This document shows, piece after piece, positions 1 to 9,155 of a stretch of 56,136 bases of DNA. The DNA comes from Candidatus Hydrogenedentota bacterium (GTDB lineage Bacteria; Hydrogenedentota; Hydrogenedentia; Hydrogenedentales; SLHB01). Under the pieces are notes generated by a model. It did no database searches, was not told where the DNA came from, and worked only from the letters and a program-made list of their open reading frames with translations. How positions within the stretch are numbered: position 1 is the first letter of the stretch; every line of letters begins with the position of its first letter. Made by a program: the position numbers and the translations under genes. Where the stretch lies: contig JACQVH010000092.1 of assembly GCA_016209895.1 (NCBI GenBank), positions 1-56,136 of the forward strand, given 5' to 3'.

Positions 1-62
1 CCCCTACACCAACGAAAATGCCCACCGCCACACCAAATGACGGAATCGCTGAGTCGGCGGAA

Positions 63-90
63 TTGAAATTGCTTTTTAAGGCGATATATC
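63..90 (+). promoter_or_regulatory. Candidate sigma70-type promoter
   Basis: TTGAAA at 63-68 and TATATC at 85-90 are separated by 16 bases inside an AT-rich patch of an otherwise GC-rich region. They lie about 90 bases before the transporter start at 177, so they could drive it. The -10 match is imperfect and the rest of bases 1-176 shows nothing else recognisable. Confidence 0.3.
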
Positions 91-176
91 GTAGTATTCA
101 TCCAACCCAGGCTTGCCATTTCTTTTCCCGAATTCTCCCCTAGCTGTCTCCGGTATCTGGAGGGGTAAATTGATTT

Positions 177-842
177 ATGGAAGAGCAACCGTCGTTACCG
201 CAACGATTAAGAACGGTGATCATTGGAGGCCCGCGCAATGTCCAGGAGCCGTCCGTTTTTCACCGGGTCTCGCTCATCGCGTTTTTTGCGTGGGTGGGAT
301 TGGGGGCCGACGGTCTTTCGTTTTCCTGCTACGGCCCGGAAGAAGCGTATCTGGCTCTGCAAGGGCACACCTACCTGGCCATTTTTGTCGCGTTAGCGTC
401 CGCCTTCACGATCTTAGTCATTAGCGGGAGCTATTCGCAGATTATCGAGCTCTTCCCCACCGGCGGCGGCGGTTATCTCGTTGCGAGCAAGCTGCTCTCA
501 CCGACGGTGGGAATGATCTCCGGCTGCGCCCTGCTTATTGACTATGTCTTGACTATCACCATCTCGATCGCGAGCGGCACCGACGCCCTCTTCAGCTTTC
601 TTCCCAACGATTGGGGCACGTTCAAGCTCGAGTTCGCCATTTTGGGGGTGATCCTCCTTACCATACTGAACTTGCGCGGCGTCAAAGAATCGGTGCTGCC
701 GCTGGTTCCCATTTTCATGTTGTTCATTCTGACCCACGTGATTGCCATCGTCTACGCCCTTCTCGCGCATTTGATGAATTTCGGCGAGGTTGTGGCCGGT
801 ACCGTGGCAGACGTGCGAATGGCACAAGAAACTCCTCGTTAA
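177..842 (+). pseudogene. APC-family amino acid permease, N-terminal fragment (broken gene)
   Basis: This 221-residue frame encodes the first part of an APC-superfamily permease. After a soluble N-terminus (residues 1-30) come hydrophobic helices, including a glycine-rich stretch GGGGYLVASKLL near residues 96-107 that resembles the substrate-binding bend of TM3 in these transporters. A good ribosome site (GGAGGGG, 160-166) precedes the ATG. The homology stops near residue 210, where the frame ends at TAA 840-842. The remaining C-terminal homology lies in another frame starting around 815. Known permeases of this long type have a continuous core of about 10-12 helices plus a soluble C-terminal domain; here roughly half the helices are absent. 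I read this as an internal deletion with a frameshift, so the transporter is probably inactive. An assembly error is the alternative. Confidence 0.75.
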
Positions 843-1545
843 CGGTGTGGGTTTGGTGTTGACCAGTTTCATTCTCGTTTCCGTGATCCTCCTCAAGTTT
901 CACGAAGGAGGTTGGATCACGTTACTGGTCACGGGGGCCCTGATCGCGGTGGTCGTCTTCATCAAGCGCCACTATCTTCACACCGAGCGGCTGCTGCTGC
1001 GGCTGAACGATCTCGTCGAGGCGGCTGACTCGTCCCAGCCTTCGCTCCTTCCACATCAACCGGTACAGGGAGAACCGCGGTTCGACCCGCTGGCGAAGAC
1101 GGCCGTCTTACTGGTCAACGGCTTCGGCGGGCTCGGACTGCACACCCTGTTCACGCTCTTTCGACTGTATGGGGACGTCTTCAAGAACTTCGTGTTTGTT
1201 CAGGTCGGCGTGGTGGATGCGGGCGTGTTCAAGGGTTCGGCCGAGATTGAACGGCTCAAGGCCCACGTCCAACACGAACTGGACCGTTACGTCGAATTCA
1301 TGAAGCGACACGGCTACTACGCGGAAGGAATGTCCGGCATTGGGGTAGATGTGATTGAGGAAGTGGCGGCCATGGCGCCGAAAATCTTCGAGCGCTTTCC
1401 GCAGGTGATGTTCTTCGGCGGACAACTGGTTTTCCCGCAGGATTCCTTCCTCACGCGGGCGCTGCACAACTACACGGCGTTCGCCCTGCAGAGGCGGCTC
1501 TACCGCCAAGGAGTGGCAGTGGGCATCCTGCCCATCCGTGTGTAG
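790..1545 (+). pseudogene. APC-family amino acid permease, C-terminal fragment (broken gene)
   Basis: The recognisable part begins with WHKKLLVNGVG (about base 823), the end of the membrane core. Two hydrophobic helices follow, then a cytosolic C-terminal domain of about 170 residues running to TAG 1543-1545. That domain contains AVLLVNGFGGLGLHTLFTLF and FFGGQLVFPQ. It belongs to the same protein as the fragment at 177-842 but is in a different frame, and the two open frames overlap by 53 bases. The middle helices normally found between them are missing. No ribosome site precedes the ATG at 790, and that codon lies inside the upstream fragment, so independent translation is doubtful. Confidence 0.7.
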
Positions 1546-1580
1546 CCGAAACCGCGACGCGGGGGAGACCTTCCCTCCTA

Positions 1581-1705
1581 TGGAGTGCAGGAGCTTGCTC
1601 CCCGTTTCTGATCCCACGACTTCTCCTATTTCCAAAGGACACCGAGCAGATCGCCAGGAAGCTGGCTCGGGAAAAGCGGTAGCAAGCTACCGCACCTGGA
1701 GTTTC
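1581..1705. repeat. Two REP-like palindromes
   Basis: The intergenic region after the broken permease holds two short hairpins. GGAGC-TT-GCTCC lies at 1590-1601, and a perfect 8-bp stem GCGGTAGC-AA-GCTACCGC lies at 1676-1693. Both share a 2-base loop and a core containing GC and AAGC or TTGC. The downstream bases give no T-run, so they do not look like intrinsic terminators. Short extragenic palindromes of this style are common between genes in environmental genomes; their role here is unknown. Confidence 0.5.
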
Positions 1706-1812
1706 TACATTTTCTGCAACCTTTCTTCCGTGCAGATTGGGGACTATCTGTAGGGACTTGAACGGCGGCCGGGAGATTGGTTGAATGCAAGCCGAGGGGG
1801 ATGAGGATACCC

Positions 1813-2898
1813 ATGGATTCATGTGAGCGAACTTTTCTGGCCCTGGAACATCAACCGGGGGACCGCATCCCGATTGACGTCTGGCTGTCGAAGGCAATGA
1901 TCCAGAAAATCACGACGACACTGGGGGTCACGCACGAACAGTTCCTCGACGCGTATGACGTGGACCTGCGCTACATCTCGGGGCCGGAGTACATCGGTCC
2001 ACCCCTCGAAAAGGACACCGACATCTGGGGCGTAAAACGGCGGACTATCCGAGTGCCCGTGCAAAATGGGACGGAATCCTACAGCGAAGTCGCCGAATCC
2101 CCGTTGGCGTGGGCACAGTCGGTGGCGGACGTGGAGGAATATCCACGCTGGCCGTCGCCGGACTGGTTCGACTACGGTGTCGTTGAGGCCCAATGCGACG
2201 CCATCCGCGAACGAGGCCGCGTGGTCGTGTTCATGGGCGACCGGTTGAACCGCGTAGCGCAGCTCAAACCGGCGATGTATCTACGCGGCGACGCGAATAT
2301 TTTCATAGATCTCGCTATGAACGAAGAAGTGGCTCAAGCCATCTTCCGAGAAATCCGCGAGTTCTATCTGGTTTATATCGAACGCATCATGGAGGCGGCC
2401 CGCGGCAAGATTGATGTTGTACTCACGGGCGACGATTTCGGCGGGCAGAACGGCCTTCTGATGTCTCCAGACATGTGGCGTCGGTTCCTGAAACCGGGAT
2501 TCGCGGAGTACGTTCGGTGCATCAAGCAGTATGGCGTCCGGGTGATGCACCACACCTGCGGCTCCGTGTTCGAGATCATCCCCGACCTGATCGCAGCGGG
2601 ACTCGACGTGTTGCAGTCGTGCCAGCCGGAGGCGGCGCAGATGGGTCTCGCGTATTTGAAAACCCGCTTCGGCGACCGACTGTGTTTTCACGGCGGCCTT
2701 TCCATCCAGCAGACGATGCCCTTCGGCACACCGAGGGCGATACGTGACGAGGTAAGCCGGATCGCCGACCTGTTCCGAGGCAGCGGCGGCTACATCTTCT
2801 GCACGGCCCACAATATTCAGGCCGATACGCCCATCGCAAACGTTCAGGCGCTCTTGAGCGCCTATCACGCGTGCGGAGGAGCCCAGGTTGGAGGCTGA
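1813..2898 (+). CDS. Uroporphyrinogen decarboxylase-family protein, probable corrinoid methyltransferase (MtaA-like)
   Basis: This 361-residue protein opens with the family signature RTFLALEHQPGDRIPID. It carries the zinc motif H-x-C-G (H247, C249) and a third cysteine at C330 (YIFCTAHN), spaced as in MtaA/MtbA-type enzymes. Those enzymes move methyl groups between a corrinoid protein and a thiol. True haem-pathway HemE proteins lack this zinc triad, so a methyltransferase role is more likely than uroporphyrinogen decarboxylation. The substrate cannot be deduced, and no corrinoid protein or reactivase sits nearby. Starts at 1777 and 1801 are also in frame; 1813 was chosen because it matches the family N-terminus and follows a GAGG at 1803-1806. 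The stop codon TGA (2896-2898) lies inside a 7-bp repeat array. Confidence 0.85.
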   Translation: MDSCERTFLALEHQPGDRIPIDVWLSKAMIQKITTTLGVTHEQFLDAYDVDLRYISGPEYIGPPLEKDTDIWGVKRRTIRVPVQNGTESYSEVAESPLAWAQSVADVEEYPRWPSPDWFDYGVVEAQCDAIRERGRVVVFMGDRLNRVAQLKPAMYLRGDANIFIDLAMNEEVAQAIFREIREFYLVYIERIMEAARGKIDVVLTGDDFGGQNGLLMSPDMWRRFLKPGFAEYVRCIKQYGVRVMHHTCGSVFEIIPDLIAAGLDVLQSCQPEAAQMGLAYLKTRFGDRLCFHGGLSIQQTMPFGTPRAIRDEVSRIADLFRGSGGYIFCTAHNIQADTPIANVQALLSAYHACGGAQVGG

Positions 2899-2935
2899 AG
2901 ACTGAAGGCTGTAGGCTGTAGGCCGTAGGCGGGTT
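2887..2935. repeat. Heptanucleotide drifting array H1
   Basis: Seven consecutive 7-bp units can be cut in constant phase: gttggag, gctgaag, actgaag, gctgtag, gctgtag, gccgtag, gcgggtt. Adjacent units resemble each other more than distant ones. The array starts inside the last codons of the methyltransferase-like gene and provides its stop codon. Confidence 0.75.
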
Positions 2936-3086
2936 GGTCCCACGCATGTGGGAGGAGTAAAGGTATCGAACGGAAGTCCGCTTGGAGTCGAATGCCCTTA
3001 AAACCACGTTGCTGCTCAAGACTTGGAATTGTGCTATCCTAAGCGGCAATTTTGCTGCGGCAACTTGGGAACGGAAGGAGAATCCG

Positions 3087-5867
3087 ATGAGACGCAGTCA
3101 CACACCCGCGATATTACTGTTCTTGGCATGCGTCATCCTTTTCACGAGCGCGAGCTTGGCCGCGCCGGCGCTTACGGACATCAACCTCGGCGTCATCCTC
3201 ACTACCAATGAGGAGAGCCATTGTTTCATGTTCGGTGGCCTCGGCATGTCGGCAGAGAAGACCAAACAAACGGGATTCCTCACCGGTTTGGGCTACGATC
3301 TCGCGTTTTCCGATCAGTACTCGCCTCCCTGGCCCCAGTGGGAGGGTGTGCGCATCACCGCTGTTTACGGTCACGCCGGAACTGAGGTTGCCGCGAAGTT
3401 CGCCGCTAGCATGGAGAGTCCGGAAAGCGTCGTCGTCTGCAAAACCCTGGACGAGTTGTTCGCCCATTGCAATTGTGTGTTCCTAGTGAGCACCGGCGCG
3501 AACGGCCCGCAGAAGGATGAACTGGTTCCACAAATTATCGCCGCTGGAAAGCCGATGTTTGTGGACAAATATCTCGCCTCGAACGCCGAACAGGCCCGGA
3601 AATTTCTCATGGTGGCCGAGGTACGGGACGTCCCGGTGGATGCCTCTTCGTTATTGTGGATGGGCAAGCCGGTAACGGACTTCAAGAAGCATCTCGCGGG
3701 GAAGAAGCCGGCGAAAGTGGCGAGCCTCGGCTGGAGCGGCGAAAATATCGCCGGCGACATCCACCCCATCGCCCATTTGGTGTCCATCGCGGAGAACCGG
3801 CGTCCGGTGAGCGTGTTCTATGATGCCGCCGCCAAGCCTCGGACCGTGGTGACGTTTGACGACGGCTTGTCGGCGGAATTGCTGCCGGGATCGCCGGAGG
3901 CGCCGTTCACGCTTCAGGTCGAGTGCGAGGGACAGACTTATAAGGTGCACTACCAGAACGAGGATTCCCGCCCCTCGGCCGTCAATCAGTTGAGCTACTT
4001 CTTCGACTACGTTCGCGGCAAGAACCACGGCGTCCCGGCGCACGTCATGGAAGACTACCTCGCCATCTGGGATGCCGCGCAGCAGTCTAAGGAGACCGGC
4101 GATGTTGTATTGCTCGGCGCCGCCGTGGGCGCGAAGCCGCTGGAGCTGGGTGCGCTTGAACTGCGCACGCCGACAGTGGCTGTGCCTTACTACCACTTTG
4201 CGGTAAAACTCGGTGTGCCCGGCAAAGGCCCCATCTATATTCAGAATCTTGTGGTCAATGGCCGCCTCGAACGGAATTACCTCCTGCTGGACAAGAACGA
4301 GACTCTCGAACCGGACCAGCCGCACAACGAGCGGCGACTTACCATCGCCCAAGCGCTGAAGAGCGCGCGTCCTGAACGGAACTTCGAGGAGCCGACCCTG
4401 ATCGGGCGGGCCGATTGGGCCAACGGCCAGACGTGTATGGTCGGGGTGGTACTCCGCCTGGGCGGGAAAACCGGCGAGGCGTACGCGGGGACGGCCACGG
4501 CGGTCGCCCCTCAGGCCGGCGGCCACTGGAATCCCGCGTGGAAACAGTATGCGAGCGCGGTCGTCAGCGAGACGGCCGGTCTCAAACGAACCGGCGAGCC
4601 GGTTCACGTGACGATGCTCGTCTATCCGGATACCTGCAAGGACCCGCAGCGCGAGATTCGCGTGGTCAGATACGATTGGCGCGAGAAGCAGCAGCGCGAA
4701 GTGCCCAGCCAAGTCGTGGATTACAGCAGGTTCACCGGCACCGAAGCGCCGTTCTATGATGAACACGGGAAACGCCGGCCGGCTACTTTCTTGCCAACCG
4801 ATTCCGTCACCGTGGCGTTCCCAGCCGACGCCAACGCCAACGATAGCGTCATCTACCTGATCTTCTACGGTAATCCCGACGCGCCGGCGCCCGCGTACTC
4901 GAGTGACCTGCAAGTCTCCGGGAACGCGCCGGGTTTGACGGTCGAAAATAGTATCTATCGCATGAAGCTTCACGACCTCAGCGGCATGCTCGACGAAGTG
5001 ACCCTGAAATCCAAACCGGAGTTCAGCTTCGTGCACAAAAAGGAGACCAATGGCGCGATTCAGTGGAATCCCGACTGCTATTCTCCGCCGCGCGCGTGGG
5101 TCCATCTTTCCGACTGGGAACCCGGCAAATACGACTATGAGTATGAAGAGGCCAAGGGTCCCGTAGTGTTCCGCACTCTGCGTTGGGGCCAGATGCCGCA
5201 GATGCCGGAAGTGACGGTGTCTATGGAGTTCGAGTTCTACGCGGGTACGCCCTATTTCGTGATGCGCTCGACGATGCACATTCGCTACGACGTGGCGGTG
5301 CAAGCCCTGCGCAACGCGGAAGTGGTCTTCGCACGCGAGGCATTCAGCGAGGCCGCCTGGTACGATGAAGTGCGCAAGCGCATCGAAAATCGGCACATTG
5401 TGTCCGCACCGGACCTCAGCGAATGGACCATGTCGGATACGACGCCGTGGGTCGCTTTTTTTGATCGCGAGAAGGGCTGCGGCTACGGCGGCATCCAAAT
5501 GGGTTATTACAACGGCGGTCTCAAAGGCCAACTGCGGACTGTCAACCCGTATATGTATATCACCACCGGTCCCTGGATTTATTGGACGCGCGCGTTGGCC
5601 TATCCCTTCGGCAGCCGCAATCCGCAGCAGATGGTGACCATCCCGGCGGGCAGCGTCTTCATGGAGGAATGGGGCTACCTTCCCTTCGAACTGGGCAAGA
5701 CGGATGCGGACCGCTTCGAGAACCTCGGAAAATGGCAGGCTCGCCTCGCGCACCCGCTCGACGTGCAAGTCGAGGTTCCGAGCGACCCGCGCATGGAAAT
5801 CCCGGAAGAAATCTATATCGAACCCACCAAGACTGGTTGGGGCGAAGACGCCGGCGTGCACAAGTAG
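3087..5867 (+). CDS. Secreted Gfo/Idh/MocA-type protein fused to a large C-terminal beta-rich glycan-associated region
   Basis: The protein has 926 residues. A clear signal peptide covers residues 1-25 (charged start, LLFLACVILFTSASLAA), and GGAAGGAG sits 6 bases before the ATG at 3087. Residues about 26-345 resemble a Gfo/Idh/MocA oxidoreductase: a catalogue of Rossmann-like strands, the segment PMFVDKYLASN where such enzymes usually have EKP, and a dimerisation-type beta domain ending KETGDVVLLG. The glycine-rich NAD motif is degenerate (LGVILTTNEE), so cofactor binding is uncertain. Residues about 350-926 are beta-rich with a segment VENSIYRMKLHDLSG, resembling exo-rhamnogalacturonan-lyase-like (YetA/PcRGLX) sandwich and toroid domains. 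A role in outer-surface or periplasmic glycan processing is inferred. In-frame start 2982 exists but would bury the signal peptide. Confidence 0.75.
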   Translation: MRRSHTPAILLFLACVILFTSASLAAPALTDINLGVILTTNEESHCFMFGGLGMSAEKTKQTGFLTGLGYDLAFSDQYSPPWPQWEGVRITAVYGHAGTEVAAKFAASMESPESVVVCKTLDELFAHCNCVFLVSTGANGPQKDELVPQIIAAGKPMFVDKYLASNAEQARKFLMVAEVRDVPVDASSLLWMGKPVTDFKKHLAGKKPAKVASLGWSGENIAGDIHPIAHLVSIAENRRPVSVFYDAAAKPRTVVTFDDGLSAELLPGSPEAPFTLQVECEGQTYKVHYQNEDSRPSAVNQLSYFFDYVRGKNHGVPAHVMEDYLAIWDAAQQSKETGDVVLLGAAVGAKPLELGALELRTPTVAVPYYHFAVKLGVPGKGPIYIQNLVVNGRLERNYLLLDKNETLEPDQPHNERRLTIAQALKSARPERNFEEPTLIGRADWANGQTCMVGVVLRLGGKTGEAYAGTATAVAPQAGGHWNPAWKQYASAVVSETAGLKRTGEPVHVTMLVYPDTCKDPQREIRVVRYDWREKQQREVPSQVVDYSRFTGTEAPFYDEHGKRRPATFLPTDSVTVAFPADANANDSVIYLIFYGNPDAPAPAYSSDLQVSGNAPGLTVENSIYRMKLHDLSGMLDEVTLKSKPEFSFVHKKETNGAIQWNPDCYSPPRAWVHLSDWEPGKYDYEYEEAKGPVVFRTLRWGQMPQMPEVTVSMEFEFYAGTPYFVMRSTMHIRYDVAVQALRNAEVVFAREAFSEAAWYDEVRKRIENRHIVSAPDLSEWTMSDTTPWVAFFDREKGCGYGGIQMGYYNGGLKGQLRTVNPYMYITTGPWIYWTRALAYPFGSRNPQQMVTIPAGSVFMEEWGYLPFELGKTDADRFENLGKWQARLAHPLDVQVEVPSDPRMEIPEEIYIEPTKTGWGEDAGVHK

Positions 5868-5890
5868 TAGCGGGCACGGATGCCCAGTGA

Positions 5891-5931
5891 GTTGAAGATT
5901 GCGGAATGCGGATTGTGGATTGCGGAATAGG
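5891..5931. repeat. Heptanucleotide drifting array H2
   Basis: Units in constant 7-bp phase: gttgaag, attgcgg, aatgcgg, attgtgg, attgcgg, then a partial aatagg. It lies 23 bases after the stop of the preceding gene, in the 210-base gap before the sialidase fusion gene. The units resemble those of arrays H5 and H8. Confidence 0.7.
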
Positions 5932-6077
5932 TGTTCCCGTGCTCATGGGGAATGAGGGAAAGAGGCGTTGGAGAGATATGCGTTTGGATGCAGTTGCCTC
6001 GGCCCTCGACCTTGTATTCGGTTCCTTGACTAGGTAATTTCGCGTCAATACTTCGTTGGCAGGGAGAGGGAGCTATC

Positions 6078-9000
6078 ATGTCTTGTCTTGCTGTTGTGTT
6101 CCTGACCGCGCTACGGTGCGCCGATTCGTCGGCAGATGCCATTTTTGTGGAGCCTGAGTTTTCCACGGACTCAGTTGCCGGGGTCGCGATTCCTTTCGGA
6201 ACGGGTGGAGGTCCAAGCCTCGTGGCCTTGGCCGATGGGAGGCTCGTGTGCGCGTGGCTTTCGCAGACGGCGGGCGTCGAAGTTGCCCGTCTGGCACCCG
6301 GAGCGACCGAATGGAGCGCGCCCGTTGCCGTTTCCGGTTCCGCTTCCAGACCAAGGCTTTGTCCTGTGGAGGGCCAAGGACTGTGGTTGCTTTTCGCGGG
6401 AGGCGAAGATAGAGCGGCCCAGTTTATTGGTCTTCGTAAGAGCAGCGACGCTGGCGTTACCTGGGGCGAACCTACATTGCTCACGCAACATCCCGGGTTG
6501 ATTCCGGCCGGAAAGCCGCTGGCCCTTGCTGGAGGGCGCGTGCGGATACCGGTTCTCGACACCGTGAAAAAATCCCTCCATGTGCTCTCGACAGACGACG
6601 GCGGTACGACCTGGATTCTATCCGAGCCTGTCGGCTTGGAGGGCGCGGCACTGGACTCGAGCGTTGTCCTGGTGCACGAAGGCGACCGACTGGCCTTGTA
6701 CGCGCCTACAGCCGCCAAACGCTACCGTCTTTGGAAGAGCGTATCGCCAGACCTCGGCAAAACCTGGGAGAAAGGTTTCGAGATTGAAGTTCCCAATGAC
6801 GGTGCGCGTATTGATGCGCTGGAACTACTGGATTACAAGGTCCTGCTCGCCCTCAATCCGGCGCCCGAGGATAAGCAGGCGCGGTTGAGCTTGTGGTTGT
6901 CGCACGATGGTGGCCAACGATGGACCGTCTTCCGCGATGTCGAACGAGAGGGCCAAAACCGCGCACCGGCGCTGGCCAGGACGCCGGACGGACGCATTCA
7001 TTTGGTATACGTGAAGGCCGATGGCGCGCTGCATCACGCGTCGTTCAACGAGACCTGGGTCTGGCAAGATGGCCTCATTCGTCGGCCCTATTATCTGGCC
7101 AACAACTTGCCGCCGCTGCGTGACGAGGACGACGAACGGGGCCTGAAGGCCCCGGTCAGGGCGGAGCCTGTCCGTGCCGGCGAATTCGAAGAGCATGTGC
7201 GCGCTCGGATGACGGCGGAAGAACAGGCGGAGGCGGAGAAGCCTTTCCCGAAGTTATCGGACATGGGCGGTTTCGTTTTCGATCCCCCCGTTGACCTCGC
7301 GCTAGTCACGTCCGTGGCTGAAGGTGGAAAGACACGCTACATAGGCACCCGGAAAGGTCTGTATTCGGGACCTGTCGGCGAGTCGCGCGTGGTCCGGCAT
7401 GAGGACTACGGCGTGGATGGCCCGCTTTCGTCCCGTATCAATGCCCTCGCCTTCGATTCGAAAGGCACGCTCTGGATTGGTACGCCGCTGGGGTTGACCC
7501 TGCTCAAACCGGATGGCGCCTGGTCGTACATTCGCGGCAAACAAGGGCTCCCGGTCGAGGATGTCACCGCGATTGCCATTGACGAGCGGGACCGCATCTG
7601 GCTGGGCACGTCCCGCGGTGCGATTCATTACCGGCCCTACGAATCCGGGCGGCAATGGTTCTATCGCGCCGGACACCGCTATTTGTTGGGCGATCAAATC
7701 AGCGCCGTGGCGCTCGCACCCGGCGGGATGCCCGCCTATTTCATGACCGACAACGGGATCAGCCGAATTGACGCCGTGACCAGAACGCTGGATGGAAAAG
7801 CCGAGCTCCTCGAGGCGCGCTTGAATCAGTTTCATCGTCGGTTGGGCCTGGTGGCGGCTTGCACCCTGGACGACGCGGAGAATCCAACCTCGTCCATCAT
7901 TATTGACGACGACAACGACGGATTGTGGACGTCGTATCACGTGGTGGCTATGTCGCTGGCGTACGGCGCGACGGGCAACGAGGCATATCGAGAGTCGGCG
8001 ATGAAGGGCATGCACGCCCTGGTCATGCTGCAAAATGCCAGCGGTACCCCCGGGCTGGTCGCGCGCAGCGTGCTGCCGCCGGAGGAGGGCCTCAAGAAGC
8101 GCGAGCAGATGAAAGACGCGAGGCGGCGCGACCAACGCGAGCAGTGGCAGCCGACTCCCGATGGTTCGATGTACTGGAAGAGCGATACTTCGAGCGATGA
8201 GATTGACGGCCACTACTTTGCATTTTACGCGTACTGGCGACACGTGGCCCAGTTCATTCCGGAGGAACGCGCGCTGATTGAAAAGCAGGTGCGAGACGTT
8301 ACGGACTACATCATCGGCAACAGTTATGTGCTGATGGACTGGGACGGGGAGCGAACGACGTGGGGATACTGGAGCCCGGAGATCGTCAACGGCGACCCGA
8401 ATCACTACGGTGACAACGGCCTTAACTCGCTCGAAATCCTTTCGTTCCTGAAAACGGCACATTACATCACCGGCGACCCCAAGTATAAGGAGCACTACGA
8501 GAAGCTCATCTGCGATCACCATTATCTCAGCAACGTTCTTCTCGAGAAGAAAGTCTTTCCCGATTCCAACAACCATTCCGATAATCAGCTCGGCTACGTG
8601 GCGTGGTATCCCATTCTGCAGTTGGAACAAGACCCGAAGGTTCGCGAGATGCTGCAGCGGTCGGTGCGCCGCCACTACAAGATCATCGCGCCGGAGAAAT
8701 CGAGCTTCTTCATGTTCGTGACGGCCACGATTGATCCAAACTATGTGGATCTCGAGGCCGCGGTCGAAAACCTGAAAGAGATTTCCACCGATCGCCGGCT
8801 ATGGACCATGGTCAACAGCCACCGCGCGGACGTCATCTTTCAAGATCGCCCCAATCGCCACGGCGACCTGATCTTGACCCGCGTGTTGCCCGCCGACGAG
8901 CGAAATTGGAACCGATGGAATACCGATCCCTTCGTGCCGGATGGCGGCGGAAGGATTAACCAGCGGGTTGCCGGCAGCCCGTTGTCGCCGCACAACGTCC

Positions 9001-9107
9001 GCGACTTTGGTCCGGACCTCAGCGGAGAAGGCCGCGTCGAGGACGACGGCGGGTCATTTCTGCTCTCGTATTGGCTGGCGCGATATCACAAGTTCGTGGA
9101 GGGATAG
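6078..9107 (+). CDS. Three-part sialidase / beta-propeller / alpha-barrel protein
   Basis: This is a 1009-residue protein with a short signal-like N-terminus (MSCLAVVFLTALRCADSSADA) and a purine-rich ribosome site at 6061-6071. Residues about 25-335 form a sialidase-like propeller with Asp-box motifs: SSDAGVTW, STDDGGTTW, SPDLGKTW and SHDGGQRW. Residues about 410-575 carry short repeats of the two-component-regulator propeller type, such as INALAFDSKGTLWIGTPLG and VTAIAIDERDRIWLGTSRG. Residues about 590-1009 are mostly alpha-helical with aromatic-rich segments (DDDNDGLWTSYH, GDNGLNSLEILSFL), as in (alpha/alpha)6-barrel glycosidases or lyases. No transmembrane kinase part is present, so the propeller is not in a sensor kinase. 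A secreted glycan-degrading or glycan-binding role is inferred. The gene converges on the GHL6-like gene with 48 bases between them. Confidence 0.75.
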   Translation: MSCLAVVFLTALRCADSSADAIFVEPEFSTDSVAGVAIPFGTGGGPSLVALADGRLVCAWLSQTAGVEVARLAPGATEWSAPVAVSGSASRPRLCPVEGQGLWLLFAGGEDRAAQFIGLRKSSDAGVTWGEPTLLTQHPGLIPAGKPLALAGGRVRIPVLDTVKKSLHVLSTDDGGTTWILSEPVGLEGAALDSSVVLVHEGDRLALYAPTAAKRYRLWKSVSPDLGKTWEKGFEIEVPNDGARIDALELLDYKVLLALNPAPEDKQARLSLWLSHDGGQRWTVFRDVEREGQNRAPALARTPDGRIHLVYVKADGALHHASFNETWVWQDGLIRRPYYLANNLPPLRDEDDERGLKAPVRAEPVRAGEFEEHVRARMTAEEQAEAEKPFPKLSDMGGFVFDPPVDLALVTSVAEGGKTRYIGTRKGLYSGPVGESRVVRHEDYGVDGPLSSRINALAFDSKGTLWIGTPLGLTLLKPDGAWSYIRGKQGLPVEDVTAIAIDERDRIWLGTSRGAIHYRPYESGRQWFYRAGHRYLLGDQISAVALAPGGMPAYFMTDNGISRIDAVTRTLDGKAELLEARLNQFHRRLGLVAACTLDDAENPTSSIIIDDDNDGLWTSYHVVAMSLAYGATGNEAYRESAMKGMHALVMLQNASGTPGLVARSVLPPEEGLKKREQMKDARRRDQREQWQPTPDGSMYWKSDTSSDEIDGHYFAFYAYWRHVAQFIPEERALIEKQVRDVTDYIIGNSYVLMDWDGERTTWGYWSPEIVNGDPNHYGDNGLNSLEILSFLKTAHYITGDPKYKEHYEKLICDHHYLSNVLLEKKVFPDSNNHSDNQLGYVAWYPILQLEQDPKVREMLQRSVRRHYKIIAPEKSSFFMFVTATIDPNYVDLEAAVENLKEISTDRRLWTMVNSHRADVIFQDRPNRHGDLILTRVLPADERNWNRWNTDPFVPDGGGRINQRVAGSPLSPHNVRDFGPDLSGEGRVEDDGGSFLLSYWLARYHKFVEG

Positions 9108-9155
9108 CAGAACAGGTTTGGGCAAAACTGGGCGTGATTCACACCGTCGTTCTCG

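Noticed and set aside
3030-3050. Sigma54 promoter (TTGGAATTGTGCTA) before the Gfo/Idh/MocA fusion
   Set aside because: The GG-to-GC spacing is 6 bases rather than 10, and no NtrC-type activator with an AAA+ domain is present.
3651-5861. 736-codon open frame on the minus strand inside the Gfo/Idh/MocA fusion gene
   Set aside because: It is antisense to a protein with a signal peptide and family motifs. The translation is rich in Arg and His with no family resemblance, as expected from GC-rich codon bias.
7302-8675. 457-codon minus-strand frame inside the sialidase fusion gene
   Set aside because: Antisense shadow of a clear plus-strand protein; no motif or ribosome site.
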